DNA from: Annona cherimola
Lineage: Eukaryota > Streptophyta > Magnoliopsida > Magnoliales > Annonaceae
Direction of reading: 5' to 3'
Length of the DNA stretch: 64,000 nt
Assembly: GCA_030490835.1 (NCBI GenBank)
Contig: CM059973.1
Coordinates: 88,495,641-88,559,640, forward strand
In this document: one piece after another, positions 26,030 to 38,938 of the stretch
Layout: every line of letters starts with the position of its first letter
How positions within the stretch are numbered: the stretch's first letter is position 1
The notes under the pieces: model-generated
Told to the model about the DNA's origin: nothing
Seen by the model: the letters and a program-made list of their open reading frames with translations, nothing else
Database searches by the model: none
Program-made: the position numbers and the translations under genes

Positions 26030-27352
26030 AGCCCTGCAGATAGAAAATTTGTTATCTGCAATGGATTTTGAGCTGAAAAACCTATTAATCCTCTAATGAT
26101 TAAGAATTTAGTAGCAAATCACCACAACAACTTCATGTCCACTAAGAACAGCAGAAATGTCCTAATCCTTCTACTGAAGAAATGGATAGCTTTTTGTTTT
26201 TTTTTTTAAGTAAAAATGGAGAGCTTTTAAACAACAAAAACATAAGGTTTTCGGTCCTTAAACAGAAATAAGCGTATCTTTCGTCCAAAGCTTCTTTAAA
26301 AAATGGAACATTTGGAACAACCAAATAATAATAATAATAATAATAACAACAATAACAAAAATAACTGACTGGAATTTCTACCTACCTGCAGCCCAACTAT
26401 CTTCTTGCTCCATCTTTTTTTTTCCTGCCTCTACGAGTCCATATTCTGCTTTGCTTTTTAAGATCTGCATAAAGTGCCAATACACGACCTTAAAACAGTT
26501 ATCTCATTTACTTTGAAATCTAATAGAGGAAACGAAATCTAAAAAAAAAAAAGAGTCTATTTTTAGAAATTAGAGCAACACGCAAACCGGAACAACAATA
26601 CACGGGTCTATTTTTCAGAAATATTCCATAAGCACAAAGTTACATTTTACAAACACAAATAGGAAACGATAATATAAAAACAGGAAAACGATTCTTATAC
26701 AGATGGACGGCAGGTTAAAAAGGATTCCTGGGCCTTGCTATCAAAAGCTCTAGCTGCCCATTCCAGGGCCATGAATCCTTGTAAACTATCCTCGATAAGC
26801 GTCGCATCAGAATCCATCATAAAAATGCCTTAAAAGACGATAAAATCCTTCAATTTCAGGATTCCTCCGGCCCGAGGAACCCACTTTTAGCACAGTATTA
26901 GAATTTCAGTCTCTCAGGAAGAAGATTTTCGGAGAATTAAGTTAAAAAAGAATCCGAACTTCAGTCACAGCAGACAGAATGAAGAACCTGACCGCTTTGT
27001 TGATTTTGCAGCAGTTCGTCGTGCATTCGAGAGCGGAGAATCACACGCTCTACCGTTTCAAGTGAATAACAAAATTGGAACAAATCTACTCCCGCAGCGG
27101 TACTTCAACGTTCCACGCTGTCGCAGAAATCTCGGACAAGAAGACAAATCTCGACCTGGCAATCATGAATACAGAGATCTAACGCAGCGATTGCAGAGAT
27201 TTTAATGCCTTGCCTTAAAGTTGAGCTCTGGAAGCGGATCCTACTTCTGTCTCCGTCGGCGTCAGAAAATCGGAGAATGATCGAGCGGGTGTGTTACGAC
27301 TTTCGAGCTACAAATCGATGTTGCAGAGAAATATGATGGTCATCAGTGTACA
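26030..27352. other. 5' flank of the anthranilate phosphoribosyltransferase gene
   Basis: On the minus strand a TTATCTGCAG just before 26,030 would serve as an acceptor for a 5' leader intron, but the leader exon was not located. An (AAT)n run lies near 26,323-26,346. The stretch 26,690-27,340 is less AT-rich and probably carries the promoter and leader. No other gene was seen. Confidence 0.35.
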
Positions 27353-27669
27353 GCCTCAATGCTCCGGCGCATACACTTAATTTTTTTATTTTTTTTAAAT
27401 TTTTTTACATAAATATTAATCTAATTATATTTAACATGTATACCAATTTTTACCATTTTTGAATATTTTTAAATATTTATTTCATATTTTTAAAAATCAA
27501 TGACATTTCGCTGATTTTTAAATATTCAAAATAAATATATAAAAATCTACAAGAAATCGTAAATATATATATATATATATATTAAATACACTTAAATTAA
27601 TAAGTTCTTGAAAAAATTTTAAAAATAAAAAAATAAAAAAAAAGTATATGCGTCTGGGAGCATTGAGGC
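27353..27669. mobile_element. foldback MITE (ATGCACC family), copy 2
   Basis: Left end GCCTCAATGCTCCGGCGCAT; right end ATGCGTCTGGGAGCATTGAG then GC. They are nearly perfect inverted repeats of about 26 bases. The arms ATTTAACATGTATACC and ATATTAAATACACTTAAAT mirror each other as in the other copies. A further piece of end-like sequence (GTGCTCCCGGGTGCACC) follows directly at 27,673. It sits just upstream of the tryptophan gene's promoter region. Confidence 0.65.
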
Positions 27670-27689
27670 TCAGTGCTCCCGGGTGCACC

Positions 27690-29184
27690 TGATTACCCTC
27701 TGAGAAATACAGGGGGAGTTGGTTGGGTCGCTTGACTTGCTTCTGGTCCTCCTAGAAAAATATATTTTTATTTTTACTTTTTTATAAATATACTGGCTTT
27801 ACCTAAATCTTCATGTAAATATTGATGATTTCGATAATAAATTGGTTATTGTGTTTGATCCAAATTATTTTTTTTAATCTATTTTGATTTTTACATCTGC
27901 CACACGTAGGCTGCGCACGGTCGGACGCAGCAATCAGTACCCATCAAAAAAAGTTCCATTTCACCGTACAATATGGTGGATCTTTTCCCACGTTTGAAAA
28001 TTGGGAACCGCAGGCCTCCCCATTCTGCGTATCGGTTCGTTGACATTTGGGGCAGGATGAAAGGATTTTTGGTTATGTCACTGTGATTTCAGGATGAGAT
28101 GAGTATAAAAGAAAATATTCTGAGAATTGTTTGATTTATATGAAATAATATAAATAAATGGGGTTTCTGATTTTTTTTTAAAATTTTCAACATAAAACTT
28201 TGCGTGGTAAAACTTTTCAACATAATTATCCTATTTTTAATTATTTATTCATTTCTTTCTATACAATTACTGTATTTTTTCATCATTTTTACATAACTAT
28301 TCATATATCTAAATTATCTATTTTAAATTTATTATCGTTACTTCTTATTATTATCCCACTGAAATTTTTTATTAAGAGTTTTATTACTTCCTAAACACAT
28401 CTAAAGTTGAAATGAATAAAGTACTTTGAAAAAAATATAATTTAGAAAAATGACGTTGTTAAATAGTTCGTTGAAAAATATGAAGGAGGTACCTTTCTTA
28501 TGGAATCTCATTTCATCTCACTCATATCCTTTACCGGACATTTCCAAATGTTCAAATTCTCATTTCTTGATCTATTTTTTATTTATAATATAATTTTTCT
28601 TAATCCAAATATATTTTTTCATTCTCAATATAAAATAACACTTTTCATTCTCACACTCTCATCCCATTTTTTTTCCTATCTAAGTCGTAAACAAATCCAA
28701 ATTCATATAAACCACTAGAGCATCTAAGTGATAATAATTTAATTTATTTTTTAGTTTCATTAGTATGCACCAAGGGTGCATTTTGTTGTGTATAAATGAT
28801 TAAGAAGAAAGAAATTTTATATTAAAAAATTTTGATTTAAAAAATTATACATATCAAAACATGCCTTAAATATGTAACAATGAACTAAGAGTCTAAAACC
28901 TTTTTTTGATTAGATATTTGTTGGTAAAAAATTTAAGTTAATTTAAAAGTAAACCTTAACTATTAAAAAAATTGAGAAAACTTGAATGAAAAATGAAAAA
29001 TATATTATTATTTTTAAAATGACAAGAGTATTTTCTTATGCTTGATCTCAAAGTGGATAAAGATGAGGATGATCATGAAATGAAATATTATGTTGTACTA
29101 AATATTTTTTTATTTTGAACAAAATAAATATATATTGTTCATCATCAAATTTTTTTCATTTCAATTTACATTTTCCGACTCTTA
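27690..29184. other. intergenic with worn MITE copies
   Basis: The part 28,180-28,400 reads like a degenerate reverse-oriented MITE family A (AAAACTTTTCAACATAATTA, CTAAACACATCTAAAG). The part 28,490-28,720 has words seen in MITE family C. No gene was found. The limits of both pieces are uncertain. Confidence 0.35.
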
Positions 29185-29465
29185 GGGTGTGTTTGTTTTT
29201 AAATAAAAGTTGTCAAGTTAAAACTTTTCAATCTAAAACTTTTATCTCTCCATAACTATCTTATTTTTTAATTATTTTTTCACATTTTTCTATACAACTA
29301 CCCTACTTTTCAATCATTTCTACACAAAAACCAATACAACTAACCTATATATTTCAACTTTATCCTATTTATTCCTCATCATTACCCATATTATATCACA
29401 TCATTTGACAACTTTTACTCTCTACAACTTTTCATCAAAAGTTTTACTCATTCCCAAACACACCC
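29185..29465 (-). mobile_element. MITE family A, copy 2
   Basis: It runs from GGGTGTGTTTG to CCCAAACACACCC and is flanked on both sides by TTA (29182-29184, 29466-29468). The body is the reverse complement of the 18.3-kb copy (CATCATTACCCATATTATAT, CACATCATTTGACAAC). It is non-coding. Confidence 0.85.
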
Positions 29466-29888
29466 TTAATACACACCATCCCCTCTCGTTCTTAAATAAC
29501 TCATCCTATCCTCGTCGCATTTGATTCAACTTTCTTATTTATTTATCTAGTATGAATGCTTGACAACATATTAATCAAGAGAACTGATTTTTTGTGGTTG
29601 ACCTTGAGTGCCCCATATATATTTTAAAAAATGTTTAAGTGATCGTGCACCTCACCCGGATGACTATCCTTAAATTTTTCAGAATTTGTGGAAATTATTT
29701 AAATAGATTTTTTTAAAAAAATTTGTCGAATGAGATTTGCATTTTTTTATTTTTAAAAATAAAAAATCTATTTACTCCAAAAAGTTTGAAAAAAAATTAC
29801 CCATTCATCCTATGGAGCCCGCCGTTCCATAAAATTTACTTTTTTTTTTGTATAGAAGTATTTACCTTAGAATCTCCCTATCAAGACC

Positions 29889-30079
29889 AATGTTTTAAAA
29901 ACCGGATCGAACTGGGCGGTTGGACCGGTCAGACCGTAAACTGATCATGTTCTGGTCCATTGTTTTTTTTTTTTTTCGGTTCAACTGCGGTTCGACCGTC
30001 GATTTGCACCGGTTGAACAGGAAAAACCGAGAACTGGTCACAAAACCGGTTCATTGCCTGGTTCTACTTTTAAAACATT
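29889..30079. mobile_element. short inverted-repeat element with AATGTTTTAAAA ends
   Basis: The ends AATGTTTTAAAAACCGG and CCTGGTTCTACTTTTAAAA then CATT are inverted repeats. The body is rich in CCGGT/ACCGG words. GACC occurs on both flanks (29885-29888, 30080-30083) and may be the target duplication. Elements with such ends occur in many plant genomes. The superfamily is not assigned here. Confidence 0.5.
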
Positions 30080-30083
30080 GACC

Positions 30084-31073
30084 GGGACTACGTTTGTGAT
30101 GAAATTTTGGTATAAAAAATGTAACAATTCATTCGTAGTGGTAGGAATTTTCGTTATCATTTTCATGATACATGAAAAATTTTCATGTATTAAACAATAT
30201 ACAAGGCACTAATTCTGGCTGTGACTGACGCCGCCCCATGTGATTAATAGCACGAAATCAGCACACATTAATCAAATATCCAGTATAATTATTAAATAAT
30301 TTTTGTCGTGATATCCTATCATGATATGAATTTGTGGCCCATATAAACATCCAATCAAAGTAATTTTTATATTACAATTTAATTATTAAGAAAAGTATAA
30401 TGAATCGTGTGATATTATTAAGACATTAACATTATTATAAAACAAAAGGTTGTTGGGTTACGATTAAAAACCCTGCTGTGTTTTGAATCACAGCGCAAAT
30501 TCAAATGATCGATTTCGGATCCTTTCCTTTTTAATTAAAAACAAGAATGTGATCAAATAAAAAAAAATCAGTGGGATTGTCAGGAAAAAATTAAATATTG
30601 CTAAGATGTTTGTGGAATATTATTAGAAAATTTTGAAAATGTCTCAGGCTTTAATTATAATGTCAGTTGGGTTTGACGATAATACAAGAAATGATGATGT
30701 ATATATGAAAATCAACAATGCGATGAGCGGCAACGTAACAGAAGAAAGCACGCGAAGCCATATTGGCGTCTACCAGCCAGTAAAACTCCTTTCTATCCAT
30801 CGAGCAAGCAAGGAAGGCAAACCGTGCCTTCCTTTTCATCAGCAATTCATGGCTCCGTAGAAAAGATCTAAACCGTAGATTAAAAAAAAAATCGTTTGAA
30901 AGCTATACCCCGTTGGTTATCGAAGGAAAATCTCAATACTGGATCTCATGATCTCGCAATAGACTGGATAATTGAAGATAAATTTCTCACTAACGAGTGT
31001 TGAACTAAGTTCTACAGTCGTGATAGGGGGGGGGGGGAAAAAAGGACGGTGAGGATCGTGTTTAGATGGGCAA
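30084..31073. other. intergenic; upstream region of the PX gene
   Basis: No coding exon was recognised. The stretch 30,440-30,500 (AAAGGTTGTTGGGTTACGAT, TGTTTTGAATCA) resembles the right end of the element at 50.57-50.93 kb. A run of 12 G lies at 31,026-31,037, just before the possible TATA box. Confidence 0.35.
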
Positions 31074-31082
31074 CTATATAAA
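31074..31082 (+). promoter_or_regulatory. possible TATA box of the PX gene
   Basis: CTATATAAA occurs about 440 bases before the start codon of the PX/Rubicon-homology gene. That would leave a leader of about 415 bases, possibly with a short intron. This is a motif match only. Confidence 0.4.
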
Positions 31083-31518
31083 CCGAAGGCAAAGGATGGT
31101 AACCTTTCTGTCCATACGCAGATGGACAGAAACTCGATTTTATTCTCATCGGAGCTCAGAAAATGACCGAAACTTTTTCAGTTTTCCGAAAGATTCCCAG
31201 CAGCAGTCTCTCTCTTTCTCCTTCTCCATTTCCGGGGCGCTAATCTACGCAGGTCAGGATTTCCGATTTTTGGCTTCTGTAGTCTTTCTTTTATAATTGT
31301 CCTGTCGTCCTCGATTTTCCAGTTTTTGCCTCCCTTCTCCTGATACTTCAAAGCGGTTCTGAATTTTTGGTGTTGTTTTGCATTTCAAATCGGAAACAAT
31401 TCTTCTTAGCGAACCTCAAGTTTCCCAAAATTTCGTTGCTTTTGATTTGTTAGGAAGCGGTTTTTCAGATTTTGATTGAAATTTCTTCGATTTGAGAGAC
31501 ACGATCAAATATTTTTGA

Positions 31519-31566
31519 ATGTCAGATGATCAATGGCGAGGAACCGAAGAATTTGGACTCAGCTGA
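31519..31566 (+). CDS. upstream ORF overlapping the PX-gene start codon
   Basis: A 15-codon frame opens with ATG seven bases before the main ATG (31526), in another frame, and closes at TGA 31564-31566. A ribosome that begins here cannot easily reach the main start, so it may damp translation. It may equally be chance. The peptide has no recognised similarity. Confidence 0.3.
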   Translation: MSDDQWRGTEEFGLS

Positions 31567-34500
31567 GGCAGCGAATGATCCATTTGATGATTATTCGCCC
31601 TGGGTCGATCAGAAGTCGGACGGCGATTCTCCAGCCCCTTCGGATTACTCCTCTTGCGAAGAGTCGGAATTCGAGCGGTATTGTAGCGCTAACTCAGTGA
31701 TTGGGACGCCGAGCGTTTGTAGTTCGGTGGGGAATTGCCGGGACCTTCTGGGATCGGATTTTGGGTCTTTTAGGAAGTTGGGTTTCGGGATGGAAGACTG
31801 CATTTCTGAAAGTTTTGGTCGAGGGCAGTCTGGGAAGAGTGACGGAAATAGAAGCAGGATTGCAGTTTCAGGTGTTTTTGATTGCATATCAGAGACTAAA
31901 GTTGGTTTTCATCGGGAAGATGACGATTCAGGAAATGGATTTTTAAATCGAGAGAGCAATTATGAAATGGAGTTACTGCCAGATTCCGGTGGAATTTCTT
32001 CATTGGTTACACCTTTTGCTGGAGAGTATGGTGGTGGTAGCACTACTTTGACAAGTGTTGGACATCGGTTGAAGTTATTTTATGGTTCTGATGAAGAAAC
32101 TGATCCATATAGATATGATAAAGAAGTTTCCAGCAATTGCACTTTGTCTAGAGAGGCAAATTTACCGTCAGAGATCAGAAATGGACCAGAAATGCTCTCT
32201 TGTTCGGATGAAAATCATGGGTTACTGATACGTTTCTCTGAAAATCATCAACCAGATGGGTCTGTTTTAATGGAAAGTCCAGATGCATTGCTTAGTGTTA
32301 ATGGAAATTGGCAATCTTCTGAAGATGGCTGTGGTGCTAAAAGCATCAAAATGCTCACAGGAAAAGTGTCTGGACATATGGAATGTCACTTGGATGCGTT
32401 AACCTCCATGTGTAATGTTGGCAGCACTGTAGAGGACAATGAGCAAGTTCCAGAAATAGCCGAGGAGACCTCATCTAGATATGAAAATTCTGATGGTGAA
32501 GATTCAATGGTTGACTATGGTATAGATGATGAAGATAGGCCTCATTTATATGAAAAAAGAAACTTGCAATATTCAAAAGGAATGACAAGTAATAAAGAGA
32601 ATCCGCTGCTTATTAACTCTTCATTAGCCTTTGGTGTAGATGATTGGAATGAATTCCTGCAGCAATCGGAAGAAAATGACTTAACACATGAATTTTCAGA
32701 TAAATCTTTTGAGCAGCAGCAAGTTCATCAGGAATCCGAACATACCTGTGACAGAACACTGGATCTTGCTCCATCGGTTCTTTCAAAAATGACAGTTCTC
32801 AAAGGAACTGAGCAAGAAGATGATATTCGTGATATACCCATTGCTAGCTGTCAAGTCCAAGATGAATCTTATGGGGAGTTGGAAGGCTGTTCTGCTACAA
32901 AGTCTTTAGCAGATGGGAACAATTCACATTCAAAAAAGCCTCAACTAGAGCTGTATCCTATGGAAACACATAATATAGTGAAATTTGATTCGAATGTAGA
33001 AGATGAATCCACTGAAAAGGAACTTCAATGTGTATGTAGTGAGGAAGTTGCTCATCCTACGAAAGATAAGGATCTAAAAGGACAGATGTTTGGTAGATCG
33101 GTGCTTTCTCTTCTGGACTGTCCCTCCGATATTATTGGCAACTTTTCCAAAATGTGCGAAGGCACGGAGAACATGAAGTTCAATGAAGAACATACAGTGG
33201 AAAATGTGGAGTTCATTGAAGAACAGAAAGCAAATAGTTTCCCATTGTCGATTGAGGAGTCTGCTGCTACTGCAGATCTGAACAAAGCATGTCATGCGCT
33301 GGACAAGGTGTGTTACATACTTTTTTCTGGGAAGGTATAGGGTCCTCATAGATTTGGGTGTATGTGTAACCCTGGTGCTTGTTATCTTTACCAACATGCT
33401 CCCTGATTCAGTTTTCTAAGCATGGATGCTTTTCAAGCCTCCAAAATTTCCAGTATATGTAATGCATCTCTAGCATTCTTGTGGAACAATGCTCTTTTTT
33501 CTTTTTCTTTCTTTTTTCTATTTGAAATGATATTGTGAAATGAACATGTGGCTTTACAGTATCGAAAACATGTAACTTACCACTAGAAGCTTTGGAATTT
33601 TCTCTCTTTTTTCTATTTGACATGATTTTGTGAAATGAGCATGTTGTTTTACAGCATTGACAACATGTAACCTACCACTATATTTTTGCAGGTTGGGAAA
33701 TTCGACACAAATGAATGCTATGATGACATGGTTCATGAGATGGAGGAGATTTTACTTGACAATGAGGCTTCTCATGTTGTGAGGCTTCCACATGGTCATC
33801 AGGGATCTTTATCACAGCAGTCTCCATCCTTTAGGGATGGTACTTCAACTGCTTCTACATCTGGCACAGATGATGAACACTTTCGATTTCCATATTCTCA
33901 AAAAATAGACTGGGTTGAAGTTATTGGAGCCAAGCAGAAAAGGGGTGATGTCTCCCTTGGGGAACGGTTGGTTGGTGTCAAGGAATATACTGTATATGTC
34001 ATAAGAGTTTGGAGTGGTGAAAATCAGTGGGAAGTCGAATGTCGATACCGTGATTTTTTTACCCTTTATCGTCAGTTGAAATCGTTATTTGCTGATCATG
34101 GATGGAGCCTTCCTTGTCCATGGTCCATTGTTGACAGAGAATCTTTAAAGATATTTGGAAATGTTTCTCCCAATGTTATCTCTGAGAGAAGTGCTCTTAT
34201 TCAAGAGTGTATTCAATCTGTTTTGCATTTTGAATCTCCTTTGGGCCCACCAGCTTGTTTGGTCTGGTTTTTATCCCCTCGTAAAGACCCTTTCAATTCC
34301 TCTGTAATCAAACCAAGGTTGCGGGAATCTACACATATACTCATGGATGATCGGAAACTGGCATATTTTCAAGGAGATGCTTCTGTGGAAAGCAGTTCTT
34401 TGACATTAGGGAAGACAATTTCATTGCTTGTTGACATACCACCTCGTAAATCTATCAAACAACTTCTGGAAGTGCAGTATTATACATGTGCAGGGTGCCA

Positions 34501-37500
34501 CAAGCACTTGGATATTGGAAGGACATTGATGCGGGAACTTGTACAGACATTTGGTTGGGGGAAGCCTCGATTTTGTGAATATACTGGTCAATTGCTTTGT
34601 GCCTCCTGCCATGTGAATGACACTGCTGTTCTGCCAGCTAGGGTCTTGCATCATTGGGATTTTTCTCAGTATCCAGTATCACAGCTGGCTAAAGCTTATT
34701 TGGAATCTATTTTTGATCAGGTAGGTTTCTTCTTATCCTGCTTAGTTTTTGTATGTTACTTAAGGTGAGTTGTTTTGGTTACAAATTCATGCATGACTGT
34801 AAGGTTCATATATGGTTTGTATTGCAATACTGAAAATACTGTTATGGACTTCTCCACTGGGTTTATATTAAATTCCATATTCATCCTTACCATTTTAAGA
34901 TGAGTGATAGTTCTGTTTAAGCTATTGTTCTGCTTGTGGAGACATTGAGTCATCAGAACTTGGATGGTCAAAATTGGTACACATGATGTATCTCAGCCAC
35001 ACAGGCAATGAGTTTGTAGATCATGTCTTTTTCCCTAAATTAGCATATTCGGCATATATTCTTAATGTTTGTTTCACATGAGCAAATGCAAATTAAGAAG
35101 CTCTTTGCCAAGTGTTTAATATTTATTAGGCAGTCACAGTAAGGGATAGCCTGTGACCAAATCCAAATGGATAATTAATTGTAGATGAACAGCCTTTTTA
35201 TATTTGTAGTCTGTGACTCGTCTGGTGTCAAGCATCTTAGACTACTGTAAAGTTAAAACTCAGCAATGACTTAGGTTCATTATAGTTTTCAGGCCAGCTT
35301 GGTGATTGGATCAGCTGTAATCGTGGATCAGGCAACTATTACTATCATCTAATAGGCAGCTTAGATTTAGGATAAATGTGCATGCATGTTTATGAATCTG
35401 CATATCAGATATTTTGAAACATGAGCATACAGTCAATCTGGTTTGTCTGTTGATTAACCTTAGAACTTGGGCATCATCGTAGTGTCAAAAGCAAATATGT
35501 TAAAAATAGTAAAGAGCAAGAAATTAGAAGAATTCTTCATTTTTAGACTTCTGGTTGAATGGCTCGGTAGTTGGACTTGGTAACTATGTGAGTTGGACAA
35601 TTCCACAGTGAGGGACAAATATGTAAAGTTCACCTCTTCTGGTCAAAACATTGACCTGGATGCATGAACTTTCAGCAACTACCTATGAAAAGTTATGTCC
35701 TTCCCAGAGAACATCAACCTTGATACGCAAGCTATGAGTGGCTTCTGTGAAGAGTCACCTCTTCTTATTCTGTTCAAAATTTGACCTTTATGTCCTAAGC
35801 AGTACAGTCAAGAATGGTCAATCTTAATACTGAAAATGGTTGCTGTCATCATCACCATACTGTTTCTCAACTCGAATTTTTTTCCCACTGCAGCCCATGC
35901 TATGTGTGAGTGCTGTCAATCCGTTTCTGTTTTCAAAAGTCCCAGCCTTGCTTCACGTGATGGGCATCCGCAAGAAGATAGGTTCCATGCTTCCATATCT
36001 TCGTTGTCCATTCCGAAGGTCCATCCAGAGGGCTCTTGGAATTCGCAGATATCTTCTTGAAAGCAATGAATTTTTTGCACTGCGCGACCTTGTTGATCTC
36101 TCAAAAGGGGCATTCGCAGGTGAGAATTTCAATGACTCTCAGGCACCCATGCATGTGAACTCTTTTTTTTTTCCCCCCTCGTTTGGAATGCATGCGAACT
36201 CTTGGATTGCGGGGTAGTGGGGTTTTCTTTTGTATGGTGCCTAATGCCATCTGTCTCCTGATTTCATTGATGAGTTTTTTTTTTAGGGGGCGGGGTTGGT
36301 TAAATGGACAGGTTTGCTGGTGCCAAATGAATAAAGTAAAAATGTTCAAGTTTGATAGGGCCTTTAATTGATCTAGCAATATGTAGTTGTTGGCCTGACT
36401 TTTGGTGGTCATTCGCATCAATCATGAAGTGTCAGATACAGTTGACCTTTTACGTGATCCTAGCTTCCAGTAGAGTTAGTCTTTTCATCTACCTTAACTT
36501 CTGGGTTGAGTGAAATTAAATGAAAATTTGGATCCGCAGTAACCAGCATCAGGTTCTGGGATATGTTTCTATTTGTTTCTTTTTTTCTGCACAAACACCC
36601 TGCTGGACCTCACAAACAATACCTTTCATGAAATTCAGCCTTTTGTTTTTTGGTTTTATCTCACGACTGAAATTTAAAAAATGCTTAGATTTGTCTATTA
36701 TTTCTTTGTTCGTGCAAAGAACACCAAAATTATGAATCTTTGGCCCATTTAAGGCTTCTTGTAAATCAAGGTTAAGAATGCATGCATGGACCAATTAGAA
36801 ATGCAGGGGTGGTTAGAATTATCAATCAAGGACATGGAAAGGCAAGGGTGGTTAAAATTAGAAATGAATTTTGAAGCTTAGAAATTGAACAGATAGGCAA
36901 TAAGATGGGATGTGGGAGGTCTACCTGGATGTTTTGTCCATATATGATAAAGACCCAAAACTGCACCATTCAGTAGTGAGTTGGTCATTCGTACAGCTTA
37001 GAGGTTCTGCAGATGATTCGAATGGAGTTCTGTAACAAAAGATGTGAAAGCTTATGTTTGACTGAGGGTATGGCTCATTGCAGATAAGAATATGACTGAT
37101 GCCAATTAGCTAGTGTAAACTTTAAAATTTACATGATGAAACTTGGTTCAGAATGTTCACTAACCTTAATCATAGCCGGTACCAGTGGGTAAAGTCATGA
37201 GTTTATAGTCATCCCAACTATGCGCAAGTGAGAAAATTCCTCAGCCATCACTATTCAAGTTTTTCCAGTTCAACCATGAATATTCCTCACTGTCTTGTAA
37301 GACTTCCCAAAGTATTTGTTTTTTGTTTTTCATTTTTCTCTACTTTTTTTAAAAAATTTCATGTTGATGAACACGTGTCTACAATTTCTTTCTTTAACAT
37401 TCTCACTGTGCTGTTTTCTTCCTGTCAGCTCTCCCTGTGATGATAGAAACTGTATCCAGTAAAATCCTAGAACACATAACACAGCAGTGCCTTGTATGTT

Positions 37501-38093
37501 GTGATGTTGGCATTCCTTGTGGAGCTCGTCAAGCCTGTGAAGATCCATCTTCCCTCATTTTTCCTTTTCAGGTAAGCATTCTTTTATGGGAATGTACTTC
37601 TGATTTACCAAATATAAACATTCATTTATTTTTTATGACAAAAGTGCTTGGGAAAAGTTTTTTGAGTGCCGAGGTCAATTTCTTCATGATAAGCTCTTCC
37701 ATGAATCTTTTACAATAGAAAAATAATGAAATAAACCTCCCATAAAACTAAGAAGACTGTCAGATTTAAGTGTCGAATATTGATGATTCAGGTTTTTTTG
37801 TCCATCAGGAATCAGAGATCATAAGATGCATTTCATGTGATGCTGTCTTCCATCAACCTTGTTTTGGCAAGCTTGGATGTTGCCCCTGTGGCGATCCTGC
37901 TAAGGGGGATGATAAGCAAGGTTCCAAAGAACAAGAGAAAACTACAGAAGACCACAAGCTTCACGGTTTTTCAGAAACATCAGGTGAGAAGCCCAGTTCA
38001 AAGTCATCATCTGGATTTTTCTCTGATCTGTGGAAGCCTAGAAAGACTAACCCTGTCGTCTTGATGGGTTCATTTCCAAGTACAGCTCTGTAA
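31526..38093 (+). CDS. PX-domain protein with C-terminal Rubicon-homology (DUF4206) domain
   Basis: Five exons: 31526-33307, 33692-34720, 35894-36119, 37429-37571 and 37809-38093. All junctions are GT-AG with matching phases, giving 1154 residues. Residues 1-660 form an acidic, Ser-rich, probably disordered region. A PX domain at about 668-789 follows, with RYRDF at 712-716 in the place where PX domains bind phosphoinositide. From about 845 to the end is a Cys-rich domain: CAGCH at 860-864, a CASCH pair, CLVCC, then CISCDAVFHQPC and CCPCGDP. This is the layout of the DUF4206/Rubicon-homology family, whose animal members (Rubicon, PLEKHM1) bind Rab7. Arabidopsis At3g48195 is the remembered relative. 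Endosomal or vacuolar membrane recruitment is therefore inferred, not shown. The final 60 or so residues after the zinc ligands are hydrophilic and poorly conserved. Confidence 0.92.
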
Positions 38094-38938
38094 TGGAAAG
38101 AATGGTATTGTACTATCACTGATTGAAAAACTCTTGGAATGTGCTTGATTTGCTCCATCTTTTATAGAATATTTTAGAGTAGTCTACTATTTGAAAAGTC
38201 ATTGTTGTATAACAGAACTGTGGATCTAGCTGATTCGTGGTTATTCTTTCTAACAATATTTGATTAATTGTATGATATTCAAAATATGTTTTGTGCTTAT
38301 GGTAAATGAGCTTTCTTGGGTTTCTGATGAAGTATATAGTTTCAAGTACAACTGTCTGGACATTACGATGATGTCCTGAGCAACATTGCGAAGTCCATCC
38401 ATGCCTAATCCACGAAAGCTCGTGAAAAGAAATACTCTCTCCATCCAGCAGACCCATTTAGATCAACTTTCCTATACCAGTATTTCATCTCTCTTGTTAT
38501 AAACCTTGGTTCAAGGGAATGATTATGTTCTTTTCATTTCTTTCTCCAACGTTTTGGACTTTTTTTTTTTAAAAAAAAAAAGGTTAATTTTTTTTTTTTA
38601 ATTTTAACTGTACACAACTTCTAAAAAAAAAAAAAAAAAAATTCAAGTTCATCCTTATCGGGATTATCAAACTAACACAAAGAGACATCTTTTCAATACC
38701 ACTAATTTTCACATTACTCACCTGTAGTATATTGTCTGGGATTTAAAATCCCCATACAGACAGGAAATATGAAAGAGAATTTTGTAATCCTGATTTCAAA
38801 ACAAATAATTAAAAATAAAAAAAATAGAAGTAATTTTGCCCTTCCATTACAAAAGCCCCTCCTTATCTGTAAGACGTGTCTCACTTTATTCCTCCTTTCA
38901 TGTCCTTGCTGGTGTTATCTCCAGGAAAAGAATCTTTC
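38094..38938. other. convergent 3' flanks
   Basis: The PX gene (plus) and the membrane-protein gene (minus) end 845 bases apart, tail to tail. The gap holds A/T runs (38,560-38,640) and no gene. Both polyadenylation regions must lie here. Confidence 0.5.

Noticed and set aside
33299..33340. Exon 1 of the PX gene reading on to the stop at 33,340
   Set aside because: A good donor (AAG before GTGTGT at 33,308) joins in phase to the acceptor at 33,691, restoring the long protein.
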